Below are positions 44,773 through 60,298 of a DNA stretch of 64,000 bases, piece by piece; position 1 is the stretch's first letter, and each line of letters begins with the position of its first letter. The translations under genes were made by a program, and so were the position numbers. The notes below the pieces were generated by a model that saw nothing but the letters and a program-made list of their open reading frames with translations, was not told the origin of the DNA and did no database searches. Origin of the DNA: Actinospica robiniae DSM 44927 (lineage in GTDB: Bacteria > Actinomycetota > Actinomycetes > Streptomycetales > Catenulisporaceae); the NCBI RefSeq assembly GCF_000504285.1, contig NZ_KI632511.1:6306154-6370153 (forward strand), written 5' to 3'.

Positions 44773-46224
44773 ATGACCCAGCTTGGCGTGTTGTCCGATT
44801 TCAAGGTGCGGGATCTCTCGCTGGCCGAGTTCGGCCGCAAGGAGATCACCCTGGCCGAGCATGAGATGCCGGGCCTGATGGCGGTGCGCCGGGAGTATGC
44901 CCAGGAGCGGCCGCTGGCCGGGGCCCGGGTCACCGGTTCGCTGCACATGACCGTGCAGACCGCGGTGCTGATCGAGACGCTGGTCGCCCTCGGCGCCCAG
45001 GTCCGCTGGGCCTCGTGCAACATCTTCTCCACCCAGGACCACGCCGCCGCGGCGATCGCGGTCGGCCCCGAGGGTACCGCCGAGAACCCGTCCGGCGTGC
45101 CGGTCTTCGCCTGGAAGGGCGAGAGCCTGGAAGAGTACTGGTGGTGCACCGAGCAGGCGCTGACCTGGCCGGACGGCGAGGGCCCGAACATGATCCTGGA
45201 CGACGGCGGGGACGCGACGCTGTTCGTGCACAAGGGCGCCGAGTACGAGGCGGCCGGCCTGATCCCGGCGCCGCGCGAAGAGGACTCGGACGAGTGGCGG
45301 GTGATCCTCGAGACGCTGCGCGCCTCCTTCGCCGCCGACCCGCGCAAGTGGACGCGGGTGGCCGAGTCCATCCGCGGCGTCACCGAGGAGACCACCACCG
45401 GCGTGCACCGGCTCTACGAGATGGCCCGGGCCGGCAGCCTGCGCTTCCCGGCGATCAACGTGAACGACGCGGTGACCAAGTCCAAGTTCGACAACAAGTA
45501 CGGCTGCCGCCACTCCCTGATCGACGGGATCAACCGCGCCACCGACGTGCTGATCGGCGGCAAGGTCGCGGTCGTGTGCGGGTACGGCGACGTCGGCAAG
45601 GGCTGCGCCGAGTCGCTGCGCGGCCAGGGCGCCCGGGTGATCGTCACCGAGATCGACCCGATCTGCGCGCTGCAGGCGGCGATGGACGGCTACCAGGTGG
45701 CCACGCTCGAGGACGTCGTCGAGATCGGCGACATCTTCGTCACCTGCACCGGCAACCGGGACATCATCATGGCCGAGCACATGGCCCGGATGAAGCACCA
45801 GGCGATCGTGGGCAACATCGGGCACTTCGACAACGAGATCGACATGGCCGGGCTCGGCCGCATCCCCGGGATCGTGCGCACCGAGGTCAAGCCGCAGGTG
45901 CACACGTGGGAGTTCACGGACGGCCACAACGTGATCATCCTGTCCGAGGGGCGGCTGCTGAACCTGGGCAACGCGACCGGGCACCCCTCGTTCGTGATGT
46001 CGAACTCGTTCGCCAACCAGGTGCTGGCGCAGATCGAGCTGTTCACGAAGCCGGACAACTACCCGGTCGGGGTCTACACCCTGCCCAAGCAGCTCGACGA
46101 GCACGTCGCCCGGCTGCACCTGGACGCGCTCGGGGTCAGGCTGACCAAGCTGACCGAGCGCCAGGCCGCCTACCTCGGAATCCCGGCCGACGGTCCGTAT
46201 AAGCCGGACTCTTACCGTTACTGA
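44773..46224 (+). CDS. ahcY: S-adenosylhomocysteine hydrolase
   Basis: NAD-dependent hydrolysis of S-adenosylhomocysteine to adenosine and homocysteine, which relieves product inhibition of methyltransferases. The 483 residues have the substrate region [12 protein letters not shown], the NAD-binding [17 protein letters not shown] (about 275-291), [11 protein letters not shown], and the C-terminal KPDSYRY that reaches into the neighbouring subunit's NAD site. A strong GGAGGA precedes the ATG. The 3' end overlaps the convergent RDD gene by 89 bases. Confidence 0.97.
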   Translation: MTQLGVLSDFKVRDLSLAEFGRKEITLAEHEMPGLMAVRREYAQERPLAGARVTGSLHMTVQTAVLIETLVALGAQVRWASCNIFSTQDHAAAAIAVGPEGTAENPSGVPVFAWKGESLEEYWWCTEQALTWPDGEGPNMILDDGGDATLFVHKGAEYEAAGLIPAPREEDSDEWRVILETLRASFAADPRKWTRVAESIRGVTEETTTGVHRLYEMARAGSLRFPAINVNDAVTKSKFDNKYGCRHSLIDGINRATDVLIGGKVAVVCGYGDVGKGCAESLRGQGARVIVTEIDPICALQAAMDGYQVATLEDVVEIGDIFVTCTGNRDIIMAEHMARMKHQAIVGNIGHFDNEIDMAGLGRIPGIVRTEVKPQVHTWEFTDGHNVIILSEGRLLNLGNATGHPSFVMSNSFANQVLAQIELFTKPDNYPVGVYTLPKQLDEHVARLHLDALGVRLTKLTERQAAYLGIPADGPYKPDSYRY

Positions 46225-47005
46225 GCAGCTCCCTGCGATACCGCTCCGCCGTCACCGCGACCAGGTACTGGTACGGCGCGACCCCCGGCGGCGGAGCGGG
46301 CGTGACGTAGCCGGCCACCTGGCGGGAGAGCTGGTCGGTCAGCTCCGCGGCCGCGGCGCGGTCGAGTTCGAACACGCGGGAGATCAGCTGCCGGGCCGCG
46401 AGGATCAGGCCCGGCGGCACGTCCTGCACCCGGGCCCCGGCGGCCCACATGCTCAGCGCCGGATTGGGCGGCATCGGCAGCGTGCCGGCGCCGCCCTCGG
46501 TGCGTTCGCGCACGACGATGGTGCCGGCCAGCAGATCGCCGATCCGCCGCCCCTGCCGGGAGCAGGCCACCGCGGCCGCACCGGGCAGGCCGAAGAGCAC
46601 GATGTCGGGAAGGCCGCTGACCAGTGCGTTGCCCAGGCTGAGCGGCAGGCCGATGTCCGCGAACAGCAGGGTCAGCGCGCGCACCAGGGCGTGCCGGAAG
46701 CGCTCAGGGCCGCCGTCCAGCCGGACCACGCGCAGCCCGGCGGCGAGCTTGCCGACCGAGCGGCCGGAGCTCACCGTCTCGTTGAAGAGCGGGTAGCCGA
46801 CGACGACCACGATGAAGACGACGATCCGCATCGCCGACGTGGTGTCCGCCGACGCGCCGGCCAGCACGGCCGAGCAGACGATGACGCAGACCACGTAGAC
46901 GACCAGCATCAGCACCGCGTCGAGCAGCAGCGCCATGGCCCGGCCCGCCAGCCGGGCGGGGCGCAGCTCGAGGGCGACGCCTTCGGCAACCACCAGTTCG
47001 GACAC
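46136..47005 (-). CDS. RDD-family membrane protein
   Basis: The RDD domain (about 15-165) has three to four membrane helices with the family Arg near the start ([15 protein letters not shown]) and the later [15 protein letters not shown] and [14 protein letters not shown] segments. A cytoplasmic tail of about 120 residues follows. RDD proteins have been linked to Na+/H+ exchange in some bacteria, but in this actinomycete context they sit with SpoIIM and DUF58/MoxR genes of unknown envelope role. The GTG at 47005 was preferred over the longer frame to 47026. Its last 29 codons are antisense to ahcY. Confidence 0.88.
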   Translation of the reverse strand: MSELVVAEGVALELRPARLAGRAMALLLDAVLMLVVYVVCVIVCSAVLAGASADTTSAMRIVVFIVVVVGYPLFNETVSSGRSVGKLAAGLRVVRLDGGPERFRHALVRALTLLFADIGLPLSLGNALVSGLPDIVLFGLPGAAAVACSRQGRRIGDLLAGTIVVRERTEGGAGTLPMPPNPALSMWAAGARVQDVPPGLILAARQLISRVFELDRAAAAELTDQLSRQVAGYVTPAPPPGVAPYQYLVAVTAERYRRELLSNGKSPAYTDRRPGFRGRRPGARSAWSA

Positions 47006-47088
47006 GCGGATCCCCACCCTTGCCACTCGATTCAGGTGGGGACCAAACTACGGCACCGACACCCTGGCTCGGAACAGCGCTGCGCCGA

Positions 47089-47094
47089 TAGCGT
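47089..47094 (+). promoter_or_regulatory. predicted -10 of the SpoIIM-family gene (leaderless)
   Basis: TAGCGT, 6 bases before the GTG at 47101; it favours that start over the GTG at 47095. Confidence 0.45.
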
Positions 47095-47100
47095 GTGCGC

Positions 47101-48105
47101 GTGGACATCGACGCGTTCGTGGCGCGCAACGCTCCGAAATGGAACCGGCTCAGCCGGCTGACCCGGCAGCGCCGGCTGACCGTGGGCGAAGCCGACGAGC
47201 TGCTGGCGTTGCATCAGGCCACCGCGCGCGACCTGTCCCTGGTCCGCTCGCAGCTGCCGGACGCGGAGATGGTCGGGCGCCTGTCCGGCACGCTCGCCGC
47301 GTCCCGCGCCGCGTTGACCGCGCCGCGGGTGGCGCGCTGGGCGGTCGTAGGGGACTTCTTCACCACGAAGCTCCCGGCCGCGCTCTACCGGGCCCGCTGG
47401 TGGTGGGGTCTGACCACGTTGATCTCACTGGTCGTCATCCTGGCGATCGGCGTCTGGCTGGCCCACGACCCGAGCGCGCGCAACCAGCTGGCGATGCCCG
47501 ACGACGTGCGTCAGCTGACCGAGCCGGGCGGAGCGTTCGAGACCTACTACCGGTCCGCGCCGGCCAAGGACTTCGCCTTCCACGTGTGGACGAACAACTT
47601 CTTCATCAGCTGGGAGTGCCTGTTCTCCGGCATCCTGCTCGGGCTGCCGGTACTGCCGGTGCTGCTGGCCAACTGCGCGAGCGTCTCGGTCGACGGCGCG
47701 TTCATGGTCGACGCCGGACGCGGTGACGTTTTCTTCTCGCTGATCCTGCCGCACGGCATGCTGGAGCTGACGTCCGTGTTCGTGGCCGCGGGGGTGGGGC
47801 TCAAGCTCGGCTGGACCATCATCGCGCCGGGCGCGCGATCCCGGGTGGCCGCGCTGCAGCAGGAGGGCCGGATCGCCGGCGTCATCGCGATCGGCCTGGT
47901 GCTGACGCTCGGCTGCTCGGGCCTGATCGAGGCGTTCGTGACGCCCTCCGGGCTGCCGACCGCGGCCCGCATCGGGGTGGGCGCGCTGGCCGAGCTCGGC
48001 TTCCTTTCGTATGTTTTCATCGCCGGCCGGCGGGCCTTTCGCAACGGCGAGATCGGGGACGTCAGCGTGATCGACCAGGTCGCCGAGGTCCCGGCGGTCG
48101 CCTGA
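47101..48105 (+). CDS. stage II sporulation protein M (SpoIIM/DUF95) family membrane protein
   Basis: A 334-residue membrane protein. The N-terminal cytoplasmic helices (about 1-95) include DIDAFVARNAPKWNRL and the ARDLSLVRSQLP segment; five or six membrane helices follow, with the conserved FHVWTNNFFISWECLFSGILLG and LPHGMLELTSVFVAAGVGL. Bacillus SpoIIM works with SpoIID/P in engulfment; actinomycetes do not engulf, so the role here must differ. It is divergent from the RDD gene and faces the rRNA operon. Confidence 0.88.
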   Translation: MDIDAFVARNAPKWNRLSRLTRQRRLTVGEADELLALHQATARDLSLVRSQLPDAEMVGRLSGTLAASRAALTAPRVARWAVVGDFFTTKLPAALYRARWWWGLTTLISLVVILAIGVWLAHDPSARNQLAMPDDVRQLTEPGGAFETYYRSAPAKDFAFHVWTNNFFISWECLFSGILLGLPVLPVLLANCASVSVDGAFMVDAGRGDVFFSLILPHGMLELTSVFVAAGVGLKLGWTIIAPGARSRVAALQQEGRIAGVIAIGLVLTLGCSGLIEAFVTPSGLPTAARIGVGALAELGFLSYVFIAGRRAFRNGEIGDVSVIDQVAEVPAVA

Positions 48106-48240
48106 CCCGATCCGGGTACGCCCGCGCCGCAGTCGAACTGACGCCGCATCACCTGCCGATTAGCCAGATCGGTCCCCCGTGGTGCATACTTTCAAACATC
48201 GCCGCGAACGACAGGCCGGAAGGTCTGAAGCTCGGGCCGC

Positions 48241-48269
48241 TTGACTCGAGAGAGTCGGATGGCTAAGGT
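48241..48269 (+). promoter_or_regulatory. rRNA operon promoter
   Basis: TTGACT (48241-48246), 17-base spacer, TAAGGT (48264-48269): the best sigma-70/HrdB-type match in the window, about 290 bases before the 16S gene. Confidence 0.6.
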
Positions 48270-48462
48270 GGAAGGGTTGCGGTCAAGCGGGACGCGGCGC
48301 CGAGGTCCAAAAGCAACAGCTTAGGGCCGAAGCGAGCGGAGCGCAAGAGCCAAGATCAAGTTGTGGTAGAGTTACCGCAGCGAAAACAACGCGGAAAGCG
48401 GAAACACCGGTCGGCGATACTGACGCAAGTCAGCGAACGGCGAGTGTGTCTGTTTCTTGAGA

Positions 48463-48477
48463 ACTCAACAGTGTGTC
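48463..48477 (+). repeat. left arm of the 16S rRNA processing stem
   Basis: ACTCAACAGTGTGTC is complementary to bases 50219-50233 downstream of 16S, allowing two G-U pairs. The two arms form the long stem expected for RNase III cleavage of the precursor. Confidence 0.65.
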
Positions 48478-48559
48478 ATTTGTTTACGATGCCAATAGTT
48501 TTGAATTGGCTAGTATATCCCGACCCCCGTCGGGATGTTTAGCCAGGTCATTGAATTCT

Positions 48560-50092
<1,533 letters not shown>

Positions 50093-50218
50093 AGCTTCTC
50101 GCCCAGGTAGGCCTGTAGTGGGCCGGCCGGGCTAGACCCGCTTCACCGGCGAGTGTCCGGTGGCGGTGCTCATGGGTGGAAACATCGTAGACAGCCGGGT
50201 CCCTTCGGGGTCCTGGCG

Positions 50219-50233
50219 GGCACACTGTTGGGT
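50219..50233 (+). repeat. right arm of the 16S rRNA processing stem
   Basis: GGCACACTGTTGGGT, complementary to 48463-48477. Confidence 0.65.
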
Positions 50234-50395
50234 CCTGAAGGGACAGCCACAGTGGAGCCCGGATCGTGTGGTCCGGGTTCCTCGCGTGTGGTGGGTCTTC
50301 TTCGTCCGGGTTCAGGCCTGGGACGTATACCGCGCAGCCTTCCGGGGTTGTGGTCTGGTGGGTTCCTTGGTGGTCTGGGGTTCGGTGGGGTGTTT

Positions 50396-50420
50396 GTGAA
50401 CTGGATAGTGGATGCGAGCA
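50396..50420 (+). repeat. left arm of the 23S rRNA processing stem
   Basis: A 25-base segment (key part TAGTGGATGCGAGCA) pairs with 53622-53646 across the 23S gene, with one G-U pair and one mismatch. Confidence 0.8.
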
Positions 50421-50470
50421 TCTGAATATCGCCGCGTTTGAGCGGCGAATCAAGTCTGTTCTCTGTGTGT

Positions 50471-53592
<3,122 letters not shown>

Positions 53593-53621
53593 CCCAACAT
53601 AGACTTTCTTGATCTTCTGCT

Positions 53622-53646
53622 TGCTCGCATCCACTAGCCGGTTCAC
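53622..53646 (+). repeat. right arm of the 23S rRNA processing stem
   Basis: TGCTCGCATCCACTA followed by GCCGGTTCAC pairs with 50396-50420. Confidence 0.8.
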
Positions 53647-53697
53647 AGGTACCCGGCCGCTCCCGCCCGGGAGTAGTTGCTAGGAAACCTGAATGAC

Positions 53698-53815
53698 GTG
53701 CGGCGGTCATGGCGGCGGGGAAACGCCCGGTCCCATCCCGAACCCGGAAGCTAAGCCCGCCAGCGCCGATGGTACTGCCAGGGAGACCTGGTGGGAGAGT
53801 AGGACGCCGCCGCGC
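53698..53815 (+). rRNA. rrf: 5S ribosomal RNA
   Basis: About 118 bases. The terminal helix pairs GCGGCGG (53700-53706) with CCGCCGC (53807-53813); the conserved AAACGCCCGGTCCCAT, GAACCCGGAAGCTAAG and GGTGGGAGAGTAGG segments are present. Confidence 0.95.
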
Positions 53816-53825
53816 AACCCGTAGA

Positions 53826-53867
53826 GCTGTAGGCTCCCGGACCCGAAACGGTCCAGGGGCCTACAGC
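53826..53867 (+). terminator. rRNA operon terminator
   Basis: An 18-bp stem with a single mismatch and one G-T pair (arms begin GCTGTAGGC and end GCCTACAGC), CGAAAC loop, 10 bases after 5S, followed by CATTTGAC. Confidence 0.9.
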
Positions 53868-53877
53868 CATTTGACGA

Positions 53878-53958
53878 CCTTTCTGTCACCGGCCAGCTGA
53901 CAGCCTTTCTGTCACGGGACAGAGCCGGCTCGCTGGTGCGTGGCCGCGGTTCTAGCGT
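53878..53958 (+). promoter_or_regulatory. orphan promoter with paired dyads and a 12-base direct repeat
   Basis: CCTTTCTGTCAC occurs twice (53878-53889 and 53904-53915). Two dyads overlap it: CTGTCA-N9-TGACAG (53883-53903) and CTGTC-N4-GACAG (53909-53922). A TAGCGT at 53953-53958 is 6 bases before an ATG at 53965. This looks like an operator upstream of a leaderless promoter, but the ORF it serves soon becomes antisense to the DUF58 gene. Confidence 0.4.
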
Positions 53959-53964
53959 CAATCC

Positions 53965-54150
53965 ATGCCGGTGATTGAAGACCGCATCCCCGCACGGATC
54001 CAGCGCACCAAGGAGCGGGAACATCGTCTGATCGAGGCCCGAGAGCGTGGCCTCCCAGGGCAATCCACATCCAGCTCGAGCGACGACGGGGTCAGTCTCA
54101 GCACCACGTCGGTCGACTTGTCCCGAAGCAGTGCTCAGAGGAAGCAGTGC
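53965..54150 (+). other. possible gene remnant behind the orphan promoter
   Basis: The ORF from ATG 53965 starts with a charged helical stretch (about 30 residues, Arg/Glu-rich), then Ser-rich sequence, and continues antisense through the 3' end of the DUF58 gene to 54369. Only the first part lies in non-coding DNA. It resembles no family I know; a truncated gene or an antisense regulatory transcript are both possible. Confidence 0.25.
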
Positions 54151-55736
54151 TTAGAGCTTGCCCTGCGCCTTGAGCGACAGGTACTTGTCCGCGAGCGCGG
54201 GGGCGAATTCGGCCGGCACCGCGTCGACGACCTCGACGCCGATGCGGTCGAGCTCGGCCGCGGTGCCGCGGCGGACGCTGAGGGCCAGCTCCGAGGAGGC
54301 CGCGGCGAAGACCGCGTTGGCCGTTCCGCGGCCTGCGGCCATCTCCGCGATGCGGGGGTCGGCCACTGAGGCCACGATCACCGTGTGCCGGCGGGCCAGC
54401 TGCTTGAGCTCCGGCAGCAGGCCTTCGTGGATGGCGGCGGCGTCCAGACTCGTCAGCAGCACGATCAGGGAGCGATGACGCACCTGCGCGAGGAGCTGGC
54501 GGGTCAGGCCGCTGCCGTCGAGCTCGACGAGGGCCGGTTCGAGTCCGGACATGGCGTCGCTGAAGAGCGCGAGCGTGCGGCCGGGGAGGGCGCCGGTGAC
54601 GGAGGCGCGCAGATCCTGGTCGTAGGCCAGCAGATCCACGCGGTCGCCGGCCCGGGTGGCGAGGGCCGTGAGCAGGAGTGCGGCGTCGATCGCCGAGTCC
54701 AGCTTCGGCTCGTCGCCGACGCGGCCGGCGGAGGTGCGACCGGTGTCCAGCGCGATGACCACATGGCGGTCGCGTTCCGGGCGCCACGTGCGCACGACGA
54801 CGTCGTTGCGGCGGGCGGTGGCTCGCCAGTCGATCGAGCGCACGTCGTCGCCGATCACGTACTCGCGCAGGGAGTCGAACTCGCTGCCCTGGCCGCGCAC
54901 CAGCACCGATGTGGCGCCGTCGGTCTCCCGCAGGTGCCTGAGCCGCGACGGCAGATGCCTGCGGCTGTGGAACGGCGGCAGCACCCGCAGCCGCCACGGG
55001 ACCTCGTGCGAGACCTGACGTCCCGCCAGGCCGAAGGGGCCGAAGGTGCGGACCGTCACCAGGTCCGGGTGGCGGTCGCCACGTCGCGTCGGGGTGAGCA
55101 GGGTTTCGACCCGCTGCTCGGCTCCCGGGGCCAGGTCCAGCGTGTGGCGCGGCTCGATCGGCAGTCGCCCGGGCGGGGGCGAGGCGGCAGAGCTGCCCGC
55201 GTTGGCGGCGGCGGTGCTGCCGGCGCTCGGCGTCCAGGCGTCGCGCAGCACGCCCTGGAGCGGGCGCCGGCCGGTGTTGCGCACCAGCAGCGTGGTGCGC
55301 GCCTGCGCGCCCAGACGGACCGTCACATCGCCGGTGCGTTCGAACTCGAGGTCCTGCGGCCGGCCGCACTGGATCAGGTCCAGCGTGATTCCGAAGCCCA
55401 GCACCGCTTCGAACGCCGCGATGCACAGCAGACCGGGCACGTGCATCAGGCCTGAGCCCGCGCCGATGAGGACGCTGCCGCAACCGGCTGCGAGGCCGGC
55501 CCGGCCGGTGAGCACGATGCTGCGCACGGCGTGCCGGGCGGACTCGGCAGTGGTGCCGGAAGCCGGAGTGAGCGCCGGCGACGGTGCCAACGGGAGGAGC
55601 GCGGTCGGGGCGACAGGCGCGGCGGTGGACGGCCACGCGCCGCCTTGGAGCTGGAGGGTAGGCGCGAGCACCGGCCCCGGCACCTGTGTGGCCGGAGCCT
55701 GGACCGGCTTGCCCGTACCGCGCCTGCTGCCCATGA

Positions 55737-55740
<4 letters not shown>
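54151..55740 (-). CDS. DUF58-family protein
   Basis: A 529-residue protein. A Pro/Ala-rich N-terminus precedes two close membrane helices (about 75-120), a beta domain, and the DUF58 core with FDSLREYVIGDDVRSIDWRATARRNDVVVRTW, followed by a vWA-like domain whose VIALDTGRTS strand replaces the usual DxSxS metal site. The GTG at 55740 overlaps the MoxR stop by 4 bases; an ATG at 55734 is an alternative. DUF58 proteins are the constant partners of MoxR ATPases, thought to act as substrate-recognition adaptors. Confidence 0.9.
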
Positions 55741-56860
<1,120 letters not shown>

Positions 56861-56864
<4 letters not shown>

Positions 56865-58192
56865 CGCGACCGGACCTCCTGTTCCAATCGGTCGAGCTGG
56901 TCGGTCAGCCGCACCAGTTCTGCTTCGGTCTGCGGCACGGCGCCCGCGAGGACGGCGTGCACCTCCTCGGGTGTGCGCCCCAGCCGTGCCGCCAGCGGCG
57001 CCACCAGGGTCTGCGGAGCTCGGCCCGCCGGCCCGGCCGGCAGGCCGAGCAGCGGCGCGATCCGGCGGGCGGTGGCTGCTCGCAGCAGTGCGGCCGCGCG
57101 GCCGTGCGCGGCCGCCCTGCGGTAGAGATTCGCGTGGCCCTCGACCGTCTCGGCCGCGCGGACCCGCACCGGCAGGGCCTCGCCCACCAGCCGGCCCATC
57201 CGCCGGGCCCGCCAATAGGCCAGGGCCGCGGCCGCGATCGCCAACTGCAGCACCGCCCACCAGATCCAGTGCGGCAGCAGGGAGTTCACCTGGCGCGCAT
57301 TCGCGCTCCCTGGAGGGGGAACCGGGGTTGCGGTCGGGTTGCCGTTGCCGTAAGGGTTCTGCGTGCTCGGCTGGCCGTCGCCGCCGCAGGCCGTGCTGCA
57401 GCCGAGGTTCGGATCCTCGGTGAACGAGGTGGCCAGCCAGACCAGTTCGCTGTGCGCGCCGAACAGCGACAGCGCCAGGGCCGCGTCGCCGTCGTCGGCC
57501 AGGTACTGGTCCTCCGTGAATGTGGTGCTGCCGAGCACGACGACGTCGCCACCGGTATCGCTGTCGTTCGCCGTGACCATCATGGCCCCGCGCCCGCCGC
57601 CATCAGCCTCGACGTCGTAGCAGCCGGTCACGTCGGTCGCGAAGTCCGAACCCGCCGGCGTGTCGTCGGCGGGCGGACTGGCGGACGGGCTCGCCGACGC
57701 CGTCGTCCCGTCGGCACCGCCGATGGAGAAGTACTCGGTGGTGCCGGGCGCGCGGACCGATCCGGCCGTGGCCGCGTCGGTCTGGTCGCAGGACGGATCG
57801 AGCTGCCCCGCGTTCTGCTCGGCGTCGTGCGTCGTGCCGGCCGGCCTCACCCCGGGCGCGAAGGCCGCGAGCACCGCCGGATCGTCGGTCAGGATGACGA
57901 CCCGGCCCCAGTCGCCCGTGGCCAACTCCGCGATCTCGAACGGTTCCAGCGCGACCTCGTCGCCGTCGATGACGAGGGTGGCGTCCGGATTCCCGTAGGA
58001 GATGACCTCGTCCACATCCTCGGCGGTGTCGTACTCGACGCCGTTGCGAATCAGGATATTGAGCATCGCGTCGTTGCTGGTCGGGTCGATCAGCGTGCTG
58101 GAATCCGCGCGGGCCACCGCGCTCGGGCCGAGCGCGAGCGCGGCCGCGGCCAGCACCAGCGCGGCCCGGGAACCCTTGCCCCGCAGGCTCAT
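56861..58192 (-). CDS. DUF4350-domain membrane protein
   Basis: A 443-residue protein with a signal peptide ending near residue 29, an external DUF4350 domain (about 30-290; it resembles a receptor/GATase-like fold), a Pro/Thr-rich linker, one membrane helix (about 304-324) and a cytoplasmic helical tail rich in Arg and Leu. External Cys residues (four or more) could form disulfides. It overlaps its neighbours by 4 bases on both sides. Function unknown, but always found with MoxR and DUF58. Confidence 0.88.
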
Positions 58193-58899
58193 CGGCTCAC
58201 CGCCTGGGCGGCGCCGGTGCTCACGGCCTGGTCGACGCCGCTGATCACGGCGTAGCCCTCAGGCGTGCCGGAGTACTCGCCGTATTCGACCTCGTCGAAA
58301 GCGCGCGCGGCTTCGCGCAGCGCGTCGGCGTGCTCGGGCAGCAGCAGGCCGGCGTCTCGGGCGGCCTCGTCGGCGGTGCGGTCGCGGCGCTCCGGCAGCA
58401 GGCCCCGTTCGTCGAGCACCGCGATGACCGCGCGGAAGCGCTCGCGGATGGCCTCCTGCCAGTCTGCTTCGCCGGCGGCCTGCTCGGCTTGGTGCCGGTG
58501 CAAGGCGGCCCCGGTCAACGGGATCACGATCGGCGCCGCAGGATGCTTCGACTTCTGCTTCGCCTTGTCCGGGGTCTTCTCCTCGCCGGTCTTCTTCTCG
58601 TCCTTGTCCCGGCCCCATCGCGGCATGCCGACCTTGCGCAGAATCAGCAGCAGTGCCACCCCGAAGACGATGATGAGCACGATCACCAGCACCGTGGTCG
58701 TGCCGGAGGAGGCGTGGTGCGCCGCGGCCTGGGTCGGCGTGGGCGTCGGCGTCGGATGCGGCGGAGTGGAGGCCTGGCTCGGCGACGGCGAAGGGGACGG
58801 CGAGAGGTGGTACTTGCCCTGCGCCAGCTCCTGCTGGGCCATCTTCTGGGCCTGCTGCCGGCTGGGTGTCATCGGCGCGTCGGCGCGCAGCGCGTTCAC
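58189..58899 (-). CDS. DUF4129-domain membrane protein
   Basis: A 236-residue protein. A short N-terminal region with a Pro/Ser/Thr-rich stretch precedes one membrane helix (about 65-88), a Lys/Glu-rich linker, and a C-terminal DUF4129 helical domain with WQEAIRERFRAVIAVLDERGLL and a DRTADEAARDAG segment. The GTG at 58899 overlaps the upstream stop by 4 bases. The Ser/Thr/Pro stretch lies outside the membrane if the N-terminus is external. Confidence 0.88.
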   Translation of the reverse strand: MNALRADAPMTPSRQQAQKMAQQELAQGKYHLSPSPSPSPSQASTPPHPTPTPTPTQAAAHHASSGTTTVLVIVLIIVFGVALLLILRKVGMPRWGRDKDEKKTGEEKTPDKAKQKSKHPAAPIVIPLTGAALHRHQAEQAAGEADWQEAIRERFRAVIAVLDERGLLPERRDRTADEAARDAGLLLPEHADALREAARAFDEVEYGEYSGTPEGYAVISGVDQAVSTGAAQAVSR

Positions 58900-60110
58900 G
58901 TGTTCGGGCCTCCGCCCGTCCGCCGCGGTGCGTTCTGCGCGAGTCGCGCCCAGGCGATGCGGATGTCGAGTCCCTCCCGGCGGAAACGGCGGTCCACGTA
59001 CAGCAGCACGGCCGTCGCGGACCGGTACGGCGTGGTCAGCAACAGGGTCACCAGGTATATCAAGGCGTAGAGCAGCAGCCACCAGCTGAAGCCGGGGCTG
59101 CCGGGCAGGCCGGCGAACTGCCCGCCGACACCGTAGGTCTCGCGCAGCTCCCTGCCGCAGAAGTCCAGCGCCGCGGTCGCGAGCGCGACGATGAACAGCG
59201 CGAGCAGGCAGGTCCAGCCCGCCCGGACCACGCCCTGCCGGGCCAGCCGGCGCGACCGGCGCAGCGCCGCCCGCACGCCGACGCCCTCCAGCGTCGAGGC
59301 CGGCGCCGCGACCGCGGTCGTGGCGGTGACCAGGAAGCAGGGCACGCCGAGGAAGATGGCGATCATCGCGAGCCAGCCCCCCGCCGCCATGCCCGGATGC
59401 ACCGCGGTGGCCCGGCTGAGCAGGGCGAGCGCGGCGACGAGGGCGATCCGCGGCAGCGAGGTGATCAGCGCGAGCGTCCACAGCCGGGCGACCCGGCCGC
59501 GCAGCAAGGCGCGCAGTGCCGACGCGTCGGCCGGCTCGGCGTCGACGTACGCCTTGACCGACGGGGCGAACAAGCCGGCCACGATGGTGGCGGCGAAGCC
59601 GGAGCAGACCACTGCGATGAGGATCTCGGTGGTGGTCAGGCAGAATTTCTCACTCCCGCTGGGGGCGAGGTGGAACTCGTTCTGGCCGTCGAAGTCCACC
59701 GTGCTCCACATCGGGTGGGCCCGCACGGCCGAGGCCACGACCCGGTTGACCCACCAGGTCAGCGCGAAGGCGAGGGCGCCGAACCCGGAGACGACCAGGC
59801 CCGCGCGCACCAGCAGGAACCGGGGCACGCTCGGCACCGCGGCCACCGCGCCGTCGATCAGCTCCAGCACGGTCATCGGGCGAAGCGGGATGGGCCGCTG
59901 CCGGAACTCCCGGCGCCGGGCCGGCCGCAGCGAAGCCCGGTCCGTCGAGGCGGCGGCGCCGGCGGCCGGCGCCGCGAGCCCCGAGGGGTCGGCGGAGGCC
60001 CGGATCCCGGCCGTCGCGGAGGCGGACGGCGAGGCCCACGGCCTGGCCGCCTCGGTTCCCGGAGTCTCGGGCAATTCCCCACCCTCAGCACGCGATTCGT
60101 CGAACTCCAC
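58896..60110 (-). CDS. polytopic membrane protein, first gene of the DUF4129-MoxR operon
   Basis: A 404-residue protein: an Ala-rich cytoplasmic N-terminus (about 1-75), IPLRPMTVLELIDGAVAAV, then six or so membrane helices. This start (RPMTVLELIDGA) resembles the membrane domain of glycerophosphodiester phosphodiesterase-type proteins, without the catalytic domain. GTG 60110 has GGGAGA upstream. It lies divergently from mtrA with 188 bases between, and leads a five-gene operon whose members overlap by 4 bases each. Confidence 0.8.
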   Translation of the reverse strand: MEFDESRAEGGELPETPGTEAARPWASPSASATAGIRASADPSGLAAPAAGAAASTDRASLRPARRREFRQRPIPLRPMTVLELIDGAVAAVPSVPRFLLVRAGLVVSGFGALAFALTWWVNRVVASAVRAHPMWSTVDFDGQNEFHLAPSGSEKFCLTTTEILIAVVCSGFAATIVAGLFAPSVKAYVDAEPADASALRALLRGRVARLWTLALITSLPRIALVAALALLSRATAVHPGMAAGGWLAMIAIFLGVPCFLVTATTAVAAPASTLEGVGVRAALRRSRRLARQGVVRAGWTCLLALFIVALATAALDFCGRELRETYGVGGQFAGLPGSPGFSWWLLLYALIYLVTLLLTTPYRSATAVLLYVDRRFRREGLDIRIAWARLAQNAPRRTGGGPNT

Positions 60111-60298
60111 GCGGTGTCTCCCGCAACCGCGTAGGGTGCAGATTCTGTCATGCCAGGTGGAGACAAATCCACTGAGTGAGACCGCCGATCGCGACCGATC
60201 CGAGTCCCCGGGGACCTTGTCGACTACGCGAACTAGGTGTGAAGTTGTCGCTGTATGCGAGGATGTCCGAGTAACCGTGTGGAAGGAGCGAACCCCGC

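Larger units (their letters stand above)
48106..48559 (+). other. promoter and leader region of the rRNA operon
   Basis: 454 bases without protein genes. It contains a good promoter at 48241-48269, an extended -10-like TGGTAGAGT near 48364-48372, a boxA-like antitermination segment TGTTTCTTGAGAACT (from 48451), and the left arm of the 16S processing stem (48463-48477). Confidence 0.6.
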
